In this document: in pieces, positions 15,938-24,897 of the stretch
Layout: each line of letters begins with the position of its first letter
How positions within the stretch are numbered: the stretch's first letter is position 1
Notes under the pieces: model-generated
Database searches by the model: none
The model's input: only the letters and a program-made list of their open reading frames with translations
What the model was told of the DNA's origin: nothing
Translations under genes and position numbers: made by a program
NCBI RefSeq assembly: GCF_016862095.1
Contig: NZ_BOMH01000059.1
Span: 62,001-126,000, forward strand
From: Actinoplanes cyaneus
Lineage (GTDB): Bacteria; Actinomycetota; Actinomycetes; Mycobacteriales; Micromonosporaceae
Reading direction: 5' to 3'
DNA: 64,000 nucleotides

Positions 15938-17704
15938 TCAACCCTCGTGAAGGACCTCGTTCAGGCCTCCGGAGGACCGCCAGTGGCGCAGCAGGTCGTG
16001 GAAGACGACCGGGCCTGGGCCGAACGAGTTGTTGACCGGCCGCGGCTTGCCCTCGCCGTTGTAGTAGCCCGGCGTGCACTCGGCCAGGAACTTGTAGTTG
16101 TCCGGCGCGGTCTCCCGGATCGTGGCGATCCACCGGTCCTCGGCCTCGGTGCTCGGCTCCACCCACTTCACGTCGCGTCGCGCGGCCTCGCCGATCACGG
16201 CCGCGATGTGGGTGGCCTGCTCCTGCAGGACGTGGACGAAGTTCACCGCCGCGGCGTTCTGCAACGAACCCAGGTGGAACAGGTTCGGGAAGCCGTGGCT
16301 GTAGAAGCCGTGCAGCGTGCGGGGCCCGTTGCGCCAGTGCCCGAGCAGCGGGAGCCCACCACGGCCGTACACGGGAAGGGTCCCCGAGATGACGCCGGAG
16401 ATGCCGACCTCGAAGCCGGTCGCGAAGATGACGCAGTCGACCTCGTATTCGTCGTCACCGACGACGAGCGACGTCTCCGTCATCGCGGTGATCCCGCCGT
16501 GGCCGGCGGTGTCGACGAGCGTGACGTTCGGCCGGTTGAACGTCTGCAGGTAGAAATCGCTGAACGTGGGCCGCTTGCACATGTACCGGTACCAGGGCTT
16601 GAGCGCCTCGGCGGTGGCCGGGTCCGTGACGATCTCGTCGACCCGGGCGCGGATCTCGTCCATCTTGCGGAAGTCGGCGAGCTCGTCGAGGTACTCGCGT
16701 TCCTCGGCGGAGATGGACGTGTCGACGGTGCCGGTCAGCATCTGCCGCTGCAGACGGGCGGTGCTGGTCCACCCGTCGTCGATCAGGTCCTGCTCGACGT
16801 GACCGCCGGTCACCACGGCAAGAAAGTTCTCCATCCGCTCGCGCTGCCAGCCCGGCTCCAGCGACGCCGCCCACTCCGGGTCGGTCGGCCGGTTGCCGCG
16901 CACGTCCACCGACGACGGGGTGCGCTGGAAGACGTAGAGGTGCCCGGCCTCGGGCGCGATCGACGGGATCACCTGCACGCCGGTGGCGCCGGTGCCGATC
17001 ACGGCGACGCGCTTGCCGGACAGGTCGTAACCGTGATCCCACCGGCTGGTGTGGAACGTGTGGCCGCGGAACGTCTCGATGCCCGGGATACCGGGGAGTT
17101 TCGGCTGGGTGAGGGTGCCGGAGCCGACGACGACGTACCGGGCGCGGAAACTGTCGCCGCGGTCGGTCTGCACGTGCCACTCGGCCGCGTCCTCGTCCCA
17201 GCGCAGCTCGGTGACGCGCGTCTGGAACATGGTGTCGGCGTACAGGTCGAATTGCTTCGCGATGGCGACGCAGTGCTGGCGGATCTCTTCGCCGGGCGCG
17301 TACCGCCACTTCGGGACGTACCCGACCTCCTCGAGGAGCGGCATGTAGACCGTTGCCTCGATGTCGCAGTGGATGCCGGGGTACCGGTTCCAGTACCACG
17401 TGCCGCCGACGTCGCCCGCCTCGTCGATCATCCGGATGCTCTCGACCCCGGCCTGCCGCAGCCGCGCGCCGGTCAGCAGCCCGCCGAACCCGGCGCCGAC
17501 CACCACCACCTCGACGCGGTCGTGCACCGGCTCGCGCTCGATCCACGCGGTGTAGGGGTCCTTGGCGTAGTAGCCGAACTCGCCGGCGGCGCGCCGGTAC
17601 TGGGCGGTGCCCTCCGGGCGGATGCGACGGTCACGCTCCGCTCGGTACCGGGCGCGCAGGGCCTCGAGTTCGTCGGGCCGGTAGCGGTGGGGCGTGGGCG
17701 GCAT
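15938..17704 (-). CDS. Baeyer-Villiger flavin monooxygenase
   Basis: 588 residues from ATG 17704 with AAAGG upstream. First Rossmann motif VVVVGAGFGGLLTG (FAD), BVMO fingerprint FRGHTFHTSRW, and second Rossmann GTGATG (NADPH), followed by IFATGFEVG. These mark a type I Baeyer-Villiger monooxygenase of the cyclohexanone/phenylacetone/steroid group, which inserts oxygen next to a ketone using NADPH and O2. A roughly 60-residue N-terminal extension before the FAD motif, as in larger subgroup members, is present. No esterase or dehydrogenase lies beside it, so the substrate is unknown. It is divergent from prfC. Confidence 0.9.
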   Translation of the reverse strand: MPPTPHRYRPDELEALRARYRAERDRRIRPEGTAQYRRAAGEFGYYAKDPYTAWIEREPVHDRVEVVVVGAGFGGLLTGARLRQAGVESIRMIDEAGDVGGTWYWNRYPGIHCDIEATVYMPLLEEVGYVPKWRYAPGEEIRQHCVAIAKQFDLYADTMFQTRVTELRWDEDAAEWHVQTDRGDSFRARYVVVGSGTLTQPKLPGIPGIETFRGHTFHTSRWDHGYDLSGKRVAVIGTGATGVQVIPSIAPEAGHLYVFQRTPSSVDVRGNRPTDPEWAASLEPGWQRERMENFLAVVTGGHVEQDLIDDGWTSTARLQRQMLTGTVDTSISAEEREYLDELADFRKMDEIRARVDEIVTDPATAEALKPWYRYMCKRPTFSDFYLQTFNRPNVTLVDTAGHGGITAMTETSLVVGDDEYEVDCVIFATGFEVGISGVISGTLPVYGRGGLPLLGHWRNGPRTLHGFYSHGFPNLFHLGSLQNAAAVNFVHVLQEQATHIAAVIGEAARRDVKWVEPSTEAEDRWIATIRETAPDNYKFLAECTPGYYNGEGKPRPVNNSFGPGPVVFHDLLRHWRSSGGLNEVLHEG

Positions 17705-17945
17705 GGTGGGGCCTTTCGCAAGGTTCGTCCGGTACGGAGAGCCAACCCAAGAGCAACTTTTAAAGCAACTGATTGAACTAAACTGTGGTCCAGGCCACTG
17801 TGGAGCCTCACCCTCGGTCACGGGCCGACCGCGCACCAGGTGGCCGCCGCGTCGGGTGAGAGCCATCACCACCCCTTACCGCCGGTGATCACGGTCGACG
17901 GGATACGGTTTCAGGTCGAGGATGTGGCAGTTGGGGGAGCGGATC
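17705..17945. promoter_or_regulatory. Divergent control region between the monooxygenase and prfC
   Basis: The AT-rich patch at about 17750-17785 is unusual here. On the minus strand AGTTGCT occurs twice with a 12-base period around a TTTAAAA core, a likely promoter or activator site for the monooxygenase. GTGG and CCAC flank the short TCCAGG nearby. No clear -35/-10 for prfC, whose GGGGAG ribosome site precedes GTG 17946. Confidence 0.35.
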
Positions 17946-19532
17946 GTGAGTCAGAACGTGCCGGCGTCGGCGGAAAATGTCGCCGTGGAAGCGGGCCGGA
18001 GGCGGACTTTCGCGGTGATTTCGCACCCGGACGCCGGTAAGTCGACGATGACCGAGGCCCTGGCGCTGCACGCGCGGGTGATCGGGCAGGCCGGCGCGGT
18101 CCACGGCAAGGGCGACCGCAAGGGTGTGGTCTCCGACTGGATGGCGATGGAGCAGGAGCGCGGCATCTCGGTCACCTCGGCCGCGCTGCAGTTCTCGTAC
18201 CACGACACCGTGATCAACCTGCTGGACACGCCCGGTCACGCGGACTTCTCCGAGGACACGTACCGGGTGCTGACCGCGGTCGACAGCGCGGTGATGCTGC
18301 TCGACGCCGCGAAGGGCCTGGAGCCGCAGACGCTCAAACTGTTCGAGGTGTGCCGGCAGCGCAACATCCCGGTCATGACGTTCATCAACAAGTGGGACCG
18401 GCCGGGCCTCGACGCGCTCGCGCTGATGGACGAGATCGAGCAGCGGATCGGGCTCAAGCCCACCCCGCTGACCTGGCCGGTCGGCATCGCCGGGCACTTC
18501 CGCGGTGTCATCGACAGGCGCACCGGCCAGTTCATCCGGATGGAACGCTCGCCCGGCGGCGCCGACCTCGCCATCGAGGAGGAGATGAGCGCCGAGGAGG
18601 CCGCCGAGCGGTTCGGCGCGGACTGGACAACCGCGAACGAGGAGCTCGAGCTGCTGGAGATGACCGGCGCCGACTTCGACGACAAGGAGTTTCTTGCCGC
18701 GAAGAGCACACCGGTGCTTTTCGGCGCGGCGGTGGCGAACCTCGGCGTGCGTCAGCTCCTGAACATTCTTGTCGAGCTGGCGCCCCCGGCCTCGGCCCGG
18801 CCGACCGTTGCCGGCGACGACCACCCGGTCGACGGCGCCTTCTCCGGGTTCGTGTTCAAGATCCAGGCGAACATGAACCGCACCCACCGTGACCAGCTCG
18901 CCTTTGTCCGGATCAACTCCGGCAAGTTCGAGCGCGGCATGATCGTGACGCACGCCGGCACCGGCAAGCCGTTCGCCACCAAGTACGCGCAGCAGATCTT
19001 CGGCCAGGGCCGCGAGACGATCGACGAGGCGTACCCGGGCGACGTGATCGGCCTGGTCAACGCCACGACCCTCGGCATCGGCGACACCCTTTACGTCGGC
19101 GCGCCGGTGCAGTACCCGCCGCTGCCGTCGTTCCCGCCGGAGCACTTCGCGGCGGTGACCGCCACCGACACCTCGACGTACAAGCGGTTCCGCCGCGGCA
19201 TCGAGCAGCTCGACGGCGAGGGCGTGGTCCAGGTCCTGCGCTCGGAGCAGCGCGGCGACGGCGTGCCGGTGTTCGCCGCGGTGGGCCCGATGCAGTTCGA
19301 GGTCGCCACCCATCGCCTCGAGGCCGAGTTCGGCGTCAAGGTCAACCTCAACCATTTGCCGTACGAGGTGGCGGCGCGCACCGACGAGGCCGGCCGCGAG
19401 ATCCTGCGGACCGAGTCGAACGTCGAGGTGATGACGCGGGTGCGCGACGGGGCGCTGCTGGCGGTGTTCCCGCACCGCTGGCGGATGCGCACGATCGCCG
19501 GCCGCCACCCCGACCTGCGCCTCGACGACTGA
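17946..19532 (+). CDS. prfC: Peptide chain release factor 3 (RF3)
   Basis: 528 residues from GTG 17946, preceded by GGGGAG; upstream ATG 17922 would add 8 residues and has no ribosome site. G-domain motifs are intact: SHPDAGKST (G1), RGISVTSA (G2), DTPGHADF (G3), NKWD (G4). Domains II and III follow (VFKIQANMNRTHRDQLAFVR; MQFEVATHRLEAEFG). RF3 is a GTPase that speeds release of RF1/RF2 from the ribosome. The last codons (GRHPDLRLDD) are part of a tandem DNA repeat that continues past the stop. Confidence 0.95.
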   Translation: MSQNVPASAENVAVEAGRRRTFAVISHPDAGKSTMTEALALHARVIGQAGAVHGKGDRKGVVSDWMAMEQERGISVTSAALQFSYHDTVINLLDTPGHADFSEDTYRVLTAVDSAVMLLDAAKGLEPQTLKLFEVCRQRNIPVMTFINKWDRPGLDALALMDEIEQRIGLKPTPLTWPVGIAGHFRGVIDRRTGQFIRMERSPGGADLAIEEEMSAEEAAERFGADWTTANEELELLEMTGADFDDKEFLAAKSTPVLFGAAVANLGVRQLLNILVELAPPASARPTVAGDDHPVDGAFSGFVFKIQANMNRTHRDQLAFVRINSGKFERGMIVTHAGTGKPFATKYAQQIFGQGRETIDEAYPGDVIGLVNATTLGIGDTLYVGAPVQYPPLPSFPPEHFAAVTATDTSTYKRFRRGIEQLDGEGVVQVLRSEQRGDGVPVFAAVGPMQFEVATHRLEAEFGVKVNLNHLPYEVAARTDEAGREILRTESNVEVMTRVRDGALLAVFPHRWRMRTIAGRHPDLRLDD

Positions 19533-19660
19533 CCGGCCGCCCGCCACCCTGACCTGACGCCTCGACCACTGACCGGTCGCCGGCCACTCCGGCCTGCGTG
19601 TCGACGACTGGCAGGTAGGCCGCCACTCTGACCTGCGTGTCGACGACTGACCGGCCGCCC
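19501..19660 (+). repeat. Tandem repeat, about 39-40 bp x 4, starting inside the prfC 3' end
   Basis: Unit 1 is the last coding bases of prfC plus its stop (CCGCCACCCCGACCTG through GACGACTGACCGG). Three diverged copies follow head to tail after the stop, each keeping the CCACxCxGxCCTG and TCGAC.ACTG blocks. The frame is not kept (unit length varies by a base), so the copies are non-coding. Confidence 0.75.
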
Positions 19661-19944
19661 GTCGGGGCGCGGCCGGCACCGATCTCGGTGACTCGGTGAG
19701 CGCCGCAGTGCCCACCGCCGCAGTGCCCACCCTGTCGCCCGGATTCGGATTCCGCCGCATCCGGTGCGGCGCGCCCCTGTTGCGTCGTAGAAGAAAACCT
19801 TCGTCCTGAATTGCGGTGCTGGGCAACCCCGGCGTGACGCAGAAAAGTTCCTCCGTCCGCATAGACGCACCCCACATTTTTCCTATCGGCTAGGTAGGTT
19901 ATTGTGGCTCCACCGAGTTAATCGATCATTGTTCGGAGTCACAG
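19661..19944 (+). promoter_or_regulatory. Leader/promoter region of the metQNI operon
   Basis: GCAGTGCCCACC is directly repeated near 19697-19724. Further down a stem can form between TGCGTC (about 19782) and GACGCA (about 19841), enclosing a small GGGCAACCCC hairpin. Just upstream of the gene is CCTA-TCGG-CTAGG followed by an AT-rich stretch, and CGGAG is the ribosome site for ATG 19945. Resemblance to SAM riboswitches is not convincing. Confidence 0.35.
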
Positions 19945-20889
19945 ATGTCAGACCAGTCCGACCAGCCGGTTCTGCCCACCCGTAAGCGGAGCCGCTGGCC
20001 CTGGCTCGCCGCCGCGGCCGCCGTCGTGGTGGCGGCCGGCGTGGTCGTCGCCGTCGTCGCCGGCCAGGATGACGACGCCGACGGCGCCACGAAGGCGCAG
20101 ACCGTGCGGATCGGCGTCGCCGACGCGTCCGCGCCGTACTGGAAGACCTACACCGATCTGGCGAAGCAGAAGCTGAACGTGACCGTCGAGCTGGTCAACT
20201 TCAGCGACTACAGCCAGCCCAACCCGGCGCTGAAGCAGAAGCAGCTGGAGCTCAACCAGTTCCAGCACATCCAGTACCTGGCGAACTACAACGTCACCGC
20301 CAAGGACGACCTGCAGCCGATCGGGTCCACCGCCGTCTACCCGCTGCCGCTCTACTCGCTGAAGTACAAGCAGGCCACGGACTTCCCGGCGGACGCCAAG
20401 ATCGCCATCCCCAACGACGCCATCAACCAGGCGCGCGGGCTGCTCGTCCTGCAGGCGGCCGGCCTGGTCACGCTGAAGGACGGCGGCAGCGCGTTCTCCA
20501 GCACCGCCGACGTGCAGACCAAGAAGGTCGAGGTGGTCACCCTCGACGCGTCGCAGACCGCGGGCGCGCTGCAGAGCGGCTCGGTGGTCGGCGCCATCGT
20601 CAACAACAACTACGCCACCAGCGCGAAGCTGCCCCGTGACGCGGCGATCTTCCAGGACGACCCGGCCGGCGAGAGTGCCGCACCCTACGTGAACATCTTC
20701 ACCGCCCGCGCCGCGGACAAGGACAACCCGACGTACCTGAAGCTCGCCGATCTCTACCACGACCCGTCCGTGGAGAAGGGAGTGCAGGAGGAGAACGGCG
20801 GCACCGCGGTGCTGCGGACGGTTTCCGCCGCCGACCTGCAGGCGCTGCTCAAGAAGGTTCAGGACCAGGCTGTCGCGGCGGGTAAGTAG
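19945..20889 (+). CDS. metQ: Methionine-type ABC transporter substrate-binding protein (NlpA/MetQ family)
   Basis: 314 residues, ribosome site CGGAG before ATG 19945. The NlpA/MetQ fold runs from about residue 52 (VRIGVADASAPYWKTY) to the end, with typical blocks such as LNQFQHIQYL and IAIPNDAINQARGL. Most MetQ proteins are lipoproteins; here the N-terminus is a basic stretch (RKRSRW) followed by one hydrophobic helix (residues about 22-43) with no Cys, so it seems to be anchored by a transmembrane helix. Four bases separate it from the ATPase gene. Ligand is methionine or a related compound; the far-off metXY operon fits but does not prove this. Confidence 0.85.
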   Translation: MSDQSDQPVLPTRKRSRWPWLAAAAAVVVAAGVVVAVVAGQDDDADGATKAQTVRIGVADASAPYWKTYTDLAKQKLNVTVELVNFSDYSQPNPALKQKQLELNQFQHIQYLANYNVTAKDDLQPIGSTAVYPLPLYSLKYKQATDFPADAKIAIPNDAINQARGLLVLQAAGLVTLKDGGSAFSSTADVQTKKVEVVTLDASQTAGALQSGSVVGAIVNNNYATSAKLPRDAAIFQDDPAGESAAPYVNIFTARAADKDNPTYLKLADLYHDPSVEKGVQEENGGTAVLRTVSAADLQALLKKVQDQAVAAGK

Positions 20890-20893
20890 ATCC

Positions 20894-21913
20894 GTGACGC
20901 ACGTACGTCTGAAGAATGTCTCCAAGACGTTCACCCGGGGCCGTGACGGGTCCCGGGTGGTCGCCCTGGACGACGTCAGCCTGGAAGTCGCCAAGGGCGA
21001 GGTGTTCGGCGTCATCGGTCACTCCGGCGCCGGCAAGAGCACCCTCATCCGGCTGATCAACGGCCTGGAGACGCCCACCACTGGCGAGGTGTGGGTCGGC
21101 GACCACGAGATCACCGCGCTGGCCGAGAAGGATCAGCGCGCGGTACGCCGTGACATCGGCATGATCTTCCAGCAGTTCAACCTGTTCCGGTCGCGCACGA
21201 TCGCCGGCAACGTGGCGTACCCGCTGAAGGTCGCCGGCGTCGACCGGGCCGAACGCGACCGGCGGGTGGCCCGGCTGCTCGACTTCGTCGGCCTGCTCGA
21301 CCGCGCCCACGACCACCCCGAGCAGCTCTCCGGCGGCCAGAAGCAGCGCGTCGGCATCGCCCGGGCCCTCGCTACGGAGCCGTCGCTGCTGCTCGCCGAC
21401 GAGGCGACCAGCGCGCTCGACCCGAAGACCACGGCCGAGGTGCTGGCGCTGCTGGGGCGGGTCAACAAGGAGCTCGGCGTCACCATCCTGCTGATCACGC
21501 ACGAGCTCGACGTGATCCGGACCGTGGCCGACCGGGTCGCGGTCATGGACAGTGGGCGGATCGCCGAGGCGGGCCCGGTCTACGACGTCTTCGCCAACCC
21601 GGCGAGCGACGTCGCGGCCGATTTCGTTCGCGACGCGCTGCGCGACCGCCCGTCGCCGGAAGTTCTCGCCCGGCTGCGCCGGACCCATCCCGGGCGTCTG
21701 GTCACGGTCGCGGTCCGCGCACGGACCGGATTGGCGAAAACCTTCTTCGCGCACGGCGTCACCGCCGACCTGGTCTTCGGCGGCATCAGTGAGCTGCAGG
21801 AACGTGCCGTGGGCAGCCTCACCTTCGAGCTGACCGGCCCGGCCGACGGCATCGACGCGGCGCTCGCCGAGCTGCGCGCCGGTGGCATCGACGTGACCGA
21901 GGAGAACGACTGA
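20894..21913 (+). CDS. metN: Methionine ABC transporter ATP-binding protein
   Basis: 339 residues from GTG 20894. Walker A GHSGAGKST, Q-loop IFQQFNLF, signature LSGGQ, Walker B LLLADEATSALD and H-loop LLITHELD are all present. The last about 80 residues form a NIL regulatory domain, which in MetN binds methionine and inhibits transport. Encoded between the binding protein (4-base gap) and the permease (1-base gap). Confidence 0.93.
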   Translation: MTHVRLKNVSKTFTRGRDGSRVVALDDVSLEVAKGEVFGVIGHSGAGKSTLIRLINGLETPTTGEVWVGDHEITALAEKDQRAVRRDIGMIFQQFNLFRSRTIAGNVAYPLKVAGVDRAERDRRVARLLDFVGLLDRAHDHPEQLSGGQKQRVGIARALATEPSLLLADEATSALDPKTTAEVLALLGRVNKELGVTILLITHELDVIRTVADRVAVMDSGRIAEAGPVYDVFANPASDVAADFVRDALRDRPSPEVLARLRRTHPGRLVTVAVRARTGLAKTFFAHGVTADLVFGGISELQERAVGSLTFELTGPADGIDAALAELRAGGIDVTEEND

Positions 21914-21914
21914 C

Positions 21915-22574
21915 GTGGACGAGTTCCTCAGCAACCTGCCGATCTTCCGCGAGGCGATCGGGACCACGTTCTACATCGTCGGCATCTCGGTCGTCCTCGG
22001 CGGACTGCTCGGCCTGCTCCTGGGCCTGGTGCTCTACGCCACCCGGCCGGGCAACCTGCTCTCCAACCGGCCGGTGTTCATCGTCGTGAACATCCTGGTC
22101 AACATCGTCCGGCCGATCCCGTTCGTCATCTTCCTCCTGGCGCTGCAACCGGTCATGCTGGCCACGATCGGGACGACCATCGGCGCGGACGCGGTCACGT
22201 TCGGCTTGACTCTCGGGGCGGCGTTCGCGGTCAGCCGGATCATCGAACAGACCCTGATCGCTGTCGATCCGGGGGTCATCGAGGCGGCCCGGGCGGCCGG
22301 CGCGCGCCCGTTGAGCATCCTGTTCACCGTGGTACTGCCGGAGGCGCTCGGCCCGGTCATCCTCGGCTACACGTTCATCTTCGTGGCCGTGGTGGACATG
22401 TCCGCGCAGGCCGGCCTGGTCGGCGGCGGTGGGCTCGGCGACTTCGCGGTCACCTATGGTTCCCAGCGCTACAACTGGACGGTCGTCTACATCACGGTCG
22501 CCACGATCATCGTGATCGTCCAGGCCGGGCAGTTCCTCGGTAACTTCCTCGCTCGCCGCGCCCTCCGGCGGTAG
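21915..22574 (+). CDS. metI: Methionine ABC transporter permease
   Basis: 219 residues from GTG 21915, one base after the metN stop. Five hydrophobic segments and the cytosolic EAA loop (VIEAARAAGARPLSILFTVVLPEALG) identify the MetI-type permease that couples to MetN. Last gene of the metQNI operon; no obvious terminator follows. Confidence 0.93.
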   Translation: MDEFLSNLPIFREAIGTTFYIVGISVVLGGLLGLLLGLVLYATRPGNLLSNRPVFIVVNILVNIVRPIPFVIFLLALQPVMLATIGTTIGADAVTFGLTLGAAFAVSRIIEQTLIAVDPGVIEAARAAGARPLSILFTVVLPEALGPVILGYTFIFVAVVDMSAQAGLVGGGGLGDFAVTYGSQRYNWTVVYITVATIIVIVQAGQFLGNFLARRALRR

Positions 22575-22621
22575 TTCCCACCATCCTCGGCGCTCCCCGG
22601 AATCAGCACACGTTGATATGC

Positions 22622-23050
22622 ATGAAAGTGCCGATTCCGGGGTACGCCGCGCGCGTGAACGGTGAGAGCGGGAACGGACGCACGGGCCGCGCGGCGCGGT
22701 GGCTGCTGGGCAAGGTGTGGGCGGTGTGCGTGGTGGCCGCCGCCTTCGCCGCAAGCGATCGCTTCGGATGGCCGCCGGTGGCGCGCACGGCGGCCGGGAT
22801 CCTCGGCGCCCTGGCGGTGGCCGCGGCCGTCGCCTGGCTGCCCCGGTGGAGCACGGAGCGCCCGACCGGCGTGCCCGGCCTCGACACCGTGCTGCGGGCT
22901 GTCGTCTGGTCGGCCCTGGTCCTGGGAGTCGTCGTTCTCCTGGCCGTGACTCCGGCCCTCGGGGCGGCGGCGGGGGCTCTGCTCCTCACCGCGGTCTGGC
23001 GAACGTTGCCGCGTTCCCGCCGTCAGGCGCCGGATGCCGTGGTGAGGTAG
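22622..23050 (+). CDS. Small membrane protein (about 142 aa), unknown
   Basis: ATG 22622 is chosen; TTG 22613 and GTG 22628 are in-frame alternatives. Four hydrophobic segments are visible (about residues 27-40, 50-70, 85-110, 110-125) with a basic C-terminal tail RRQAPDAVVR. No family recognised. It lies 47 bases after metI and could be co-transcribed. Confidence 0.55.
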   Translation: MKVPIPGYAARVNGESGNGRTGRAARWLLGKVWAVCVVAAAFAASDRFGWPPVARTAAGILGALAVAAAVAWLPRWSTERPTGVPGLDTVLRAVVWSALVLGVVVLLAVTPALGAAAGALLLTAVWRTLPRSRRQAPDAVVR

Positions 23051-23138
23051 GTTCTTTTCGGCGCACGCTGCGGTGATGCGGCGGTGGCGGGCCGGGATGA
23101 CATACTGGGGCCCTCGCCGACCGCGCACCCGGAGTGAC

Positions 23139-24152
23139 ATGCCCGCCGATGATCCGGCCGTCCGGCTGCCGACCCTGAGCCAGGTCGCGGCGCTGGCCGG
23201 TGTCAGCCTGAAAACCGCCTCCCGGGCGCTCAACAGTGAGCCCAACGTCGCCGAGGAGACCGGCCAGCGGGTCCGAGCCGCCGCCGAGCAGCTCGGTTAC
23301 CGCCTCAACGGCCTGGCCCGCGAGCTCCGGCGCGGCGGCACGTCCGCCATGGTCGGCTTGATCAGCGGCGACCTGGCGAATCCTTTCTACTCCGCGGTCG
23401 CGAGCGGTGCCGAGCGGGAGCTGCGCCGGCACGGGCTGCTGCTGGTGACCGCCAACAACGACGAGAACGTCAGCCAGGAGCGGAACCTGGTCGACGTCTT
23501 CCTGGAACGCCGGGTCCGCGCGCTCCTGATCGTGCCCAGCGGCGGCGGTCAGGAATACCTGGCCCGCGACGACATCGGCGGTGTGCCGGTGGTGTTCCTG
23601 GACCGTCCGCCGCAGGGCCTCGCCGCGGACAGTGTCCTGATCGACAACGAGGGCGGCGCCCGCGCGGCCGCCGAGCACCTGCTCGCCGGTGGTCACCGCC
23701 GGATCGCGCTGGTCGCCGACCTGGCCCGGACGGCGTCGCAGCGCGCTCGCATCGACGGCTTCGCCGCCGCGATGCGCCGGGCCGGCAACCCGGACTGGGA
23801 CCGATACCTGCGCACCGACATCCACGACGCGGCCACCGCGGAGCGCACGATAAGCGCACTGCTCGACCTGGACGAGCCACCGACGGCAATTTTCACCACC
23901 AACAACCGGCTCACCACCGGAGCTCTGCGGATCCTCGCCCGCCGATCCCGGCCGCCGGCGCTGGTCGGTTTCGACGACTTCGAGCTGGCCGACGTGGTCG
24001 GCACCACGGTGGTCGCCCACGACATGGTCGCCCTCGGCCGCGAGGCGGCGCGGTTGGCGTTCGCCCGGATCAGCGGTCACTCCGGCCCGCCCGAGACCGT
24101 GGTGATCCCTGCCTCGCTGATCCCTCGTGGTTCCGGCGAGATCGCCCCCTGA
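23139..24152 (+). CDS. LacI-family transcriptional repressor
   Basis: 337 residues from ATG 23139, with GGAG seven bases upstream; longer in-frame starts are unsupported. Residues 12-60 are the LacI HTH and hinge (TLSQVAALAGVSLKTASRALN). The effector domain carries VGLISGDLANPFYSAVASG, VPVVFLDRPP, GHRRIALV and VGFDDFELADV, typical of sugar-responsive members. No sugar utilisation gene is adjacent, so its regulon is probably elsewhere or it regulates the neighbouring membrane proteins. Confidence 0.9.
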   Translation: MPADDPAVRLPTLSQVAALAGVSLKTASRALNSEPNVAEETGQRVRAAAEQLGYRLNGLARELRRGGTSAMVGLISGDLANPFYSAVASGAERELRRHGLLLVTANNDENVSQERNLVDVFLERRVRALLIVPSGGGQEYLARDDIGGVPVVFLDRPPQGLAADSVLIDNEGGARAAAEHLLAGGHRRIALVADLARTASQRARIDGFAAAMRRAGNPDWDRYLRTDIHDAATAERTISALLDLDEPPTAIFTTNNRLTTGALRILARRSRPPALVGFDDFELADVVGTTVVAHDMVALGREAARLAFARISGHSGPPETVVIPASLIPRGSGEIAP

Positions 24153-24270
24153 CAGACGGATTCCCGCAGCCCCGGACGCCGATCCTGACCGGATCGGACT
24201 GGTGTGAAGATTGCGTGCAGAACGGCGGACGCGACGCCCCGCGGTACATCGCAGGCCATAGGTTTCCCCC

Positions 24271-24762
24271 ATGGACCACGCTCGCGCCCCGAAAGCCGCT
24301 GTCGCCGCCGCGGTGATCATCCTTGTCGACGCGGTTGTCGCCCTGCTCACGGCCATTGCCGCAGTTCTGCCGACGTTCGCCTTCTTCATGGACGGGCAAC
24401 CCGGGTCCTTCCGGTTCCGGATCGCCGTCGCCACCCTCGCCGTCATGGCGCTTCTGGCCCTGGTGTGCCCGGCCGCCGCCGTCCTGGTCGGCGCGGTCCG
24501 CACGAGACGCGCCTACCTCACAGGCGCCGCGGTGACGACCGTCGTGGCACTCGCCGCTGCCGCGCAGGCGCCGCTGCAACGCGGATGGGACAGTCCGGTG
24601 CCGCTGATCGTGACGGTAATTGTCTTCACCGCCAACATCCTCGGATTGTTCCTGGTGATCGGCTGCCTGCGACCGGACACCGTCCCCCCGCCGGCGTGGC
24701 GAGAGGACAATCAAGATCTCGTTTCCCGTACGGCCGGAGAACCTCCGCCCAGCCTCAGGTGA
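24271..24762 (+). CDS. Four-TM membrane protein, unknown (163 aa)
   Basis: Four transmembrane helices (about residues 10-32, 50-72, 84-100, 112-132) and a hydrophilic C-terminal tail. No conserved motif recognised. Stands alone between the LacI gene and a hydrolase; its 3' end touches a 16-base tandem repeat. Confidence 0.6.
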   Translation: MDHARAPKAAVAAAVIILVDAVVALLTAIAAVLPTFAFFMDGQPGSFRFRIAVATLAVMALLALVCPAAAVLVGAVRTRRAYLTGAAVTTVVALAAAAQAPLQRGWDSPVPLIVTVIVFTANILGLFLVIGCLRPDTVPPPAWREDNQDLVSRTAGEPPPSLR

Positions 24763-24766
24763 CCGG

Positions 24767-24838
24767 TCCGTCACGCCGCCGGTCTGTCACGCCGCCGGTC
24801 CGTCACGCCGCCCGTCCGCGAGGCCGCCCGTCCTCCCG
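24767..24838. repeat. 16-bp tandem repeat, about 4.4 copies
   Basis: CCGGTCCGTCACGCCG is repeated head to tail: copies 1 and 3 identical, copy 2 with one change, copy 4 with three or four changes, then a partial copy. Intergenic, just after the stop of the membrane protein gene. Confidence 0.8.
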
Positions 24839-24897
24839 ATCCATGCCCGCCGTTCCGTGTATCGCGCTGAATAGATGAACGGCGATATGGTGACGCG

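Noticed and set aside
14189-17776. A 1195-codon open frame on the plus strand
   Set aside because: It runs antisense through the GH43 and Baeyer-Villiger genes, whose motifs are on the minus strand; long antisense frames are normal at this GC content.
19661-19944. Possible SAM riboswitch before metQ
   Set aside because: A GGGCAACCCC hairpin and an outer stem are present, but the conserved SAM-I or SAM-IV core and flanking stems could not be matched.
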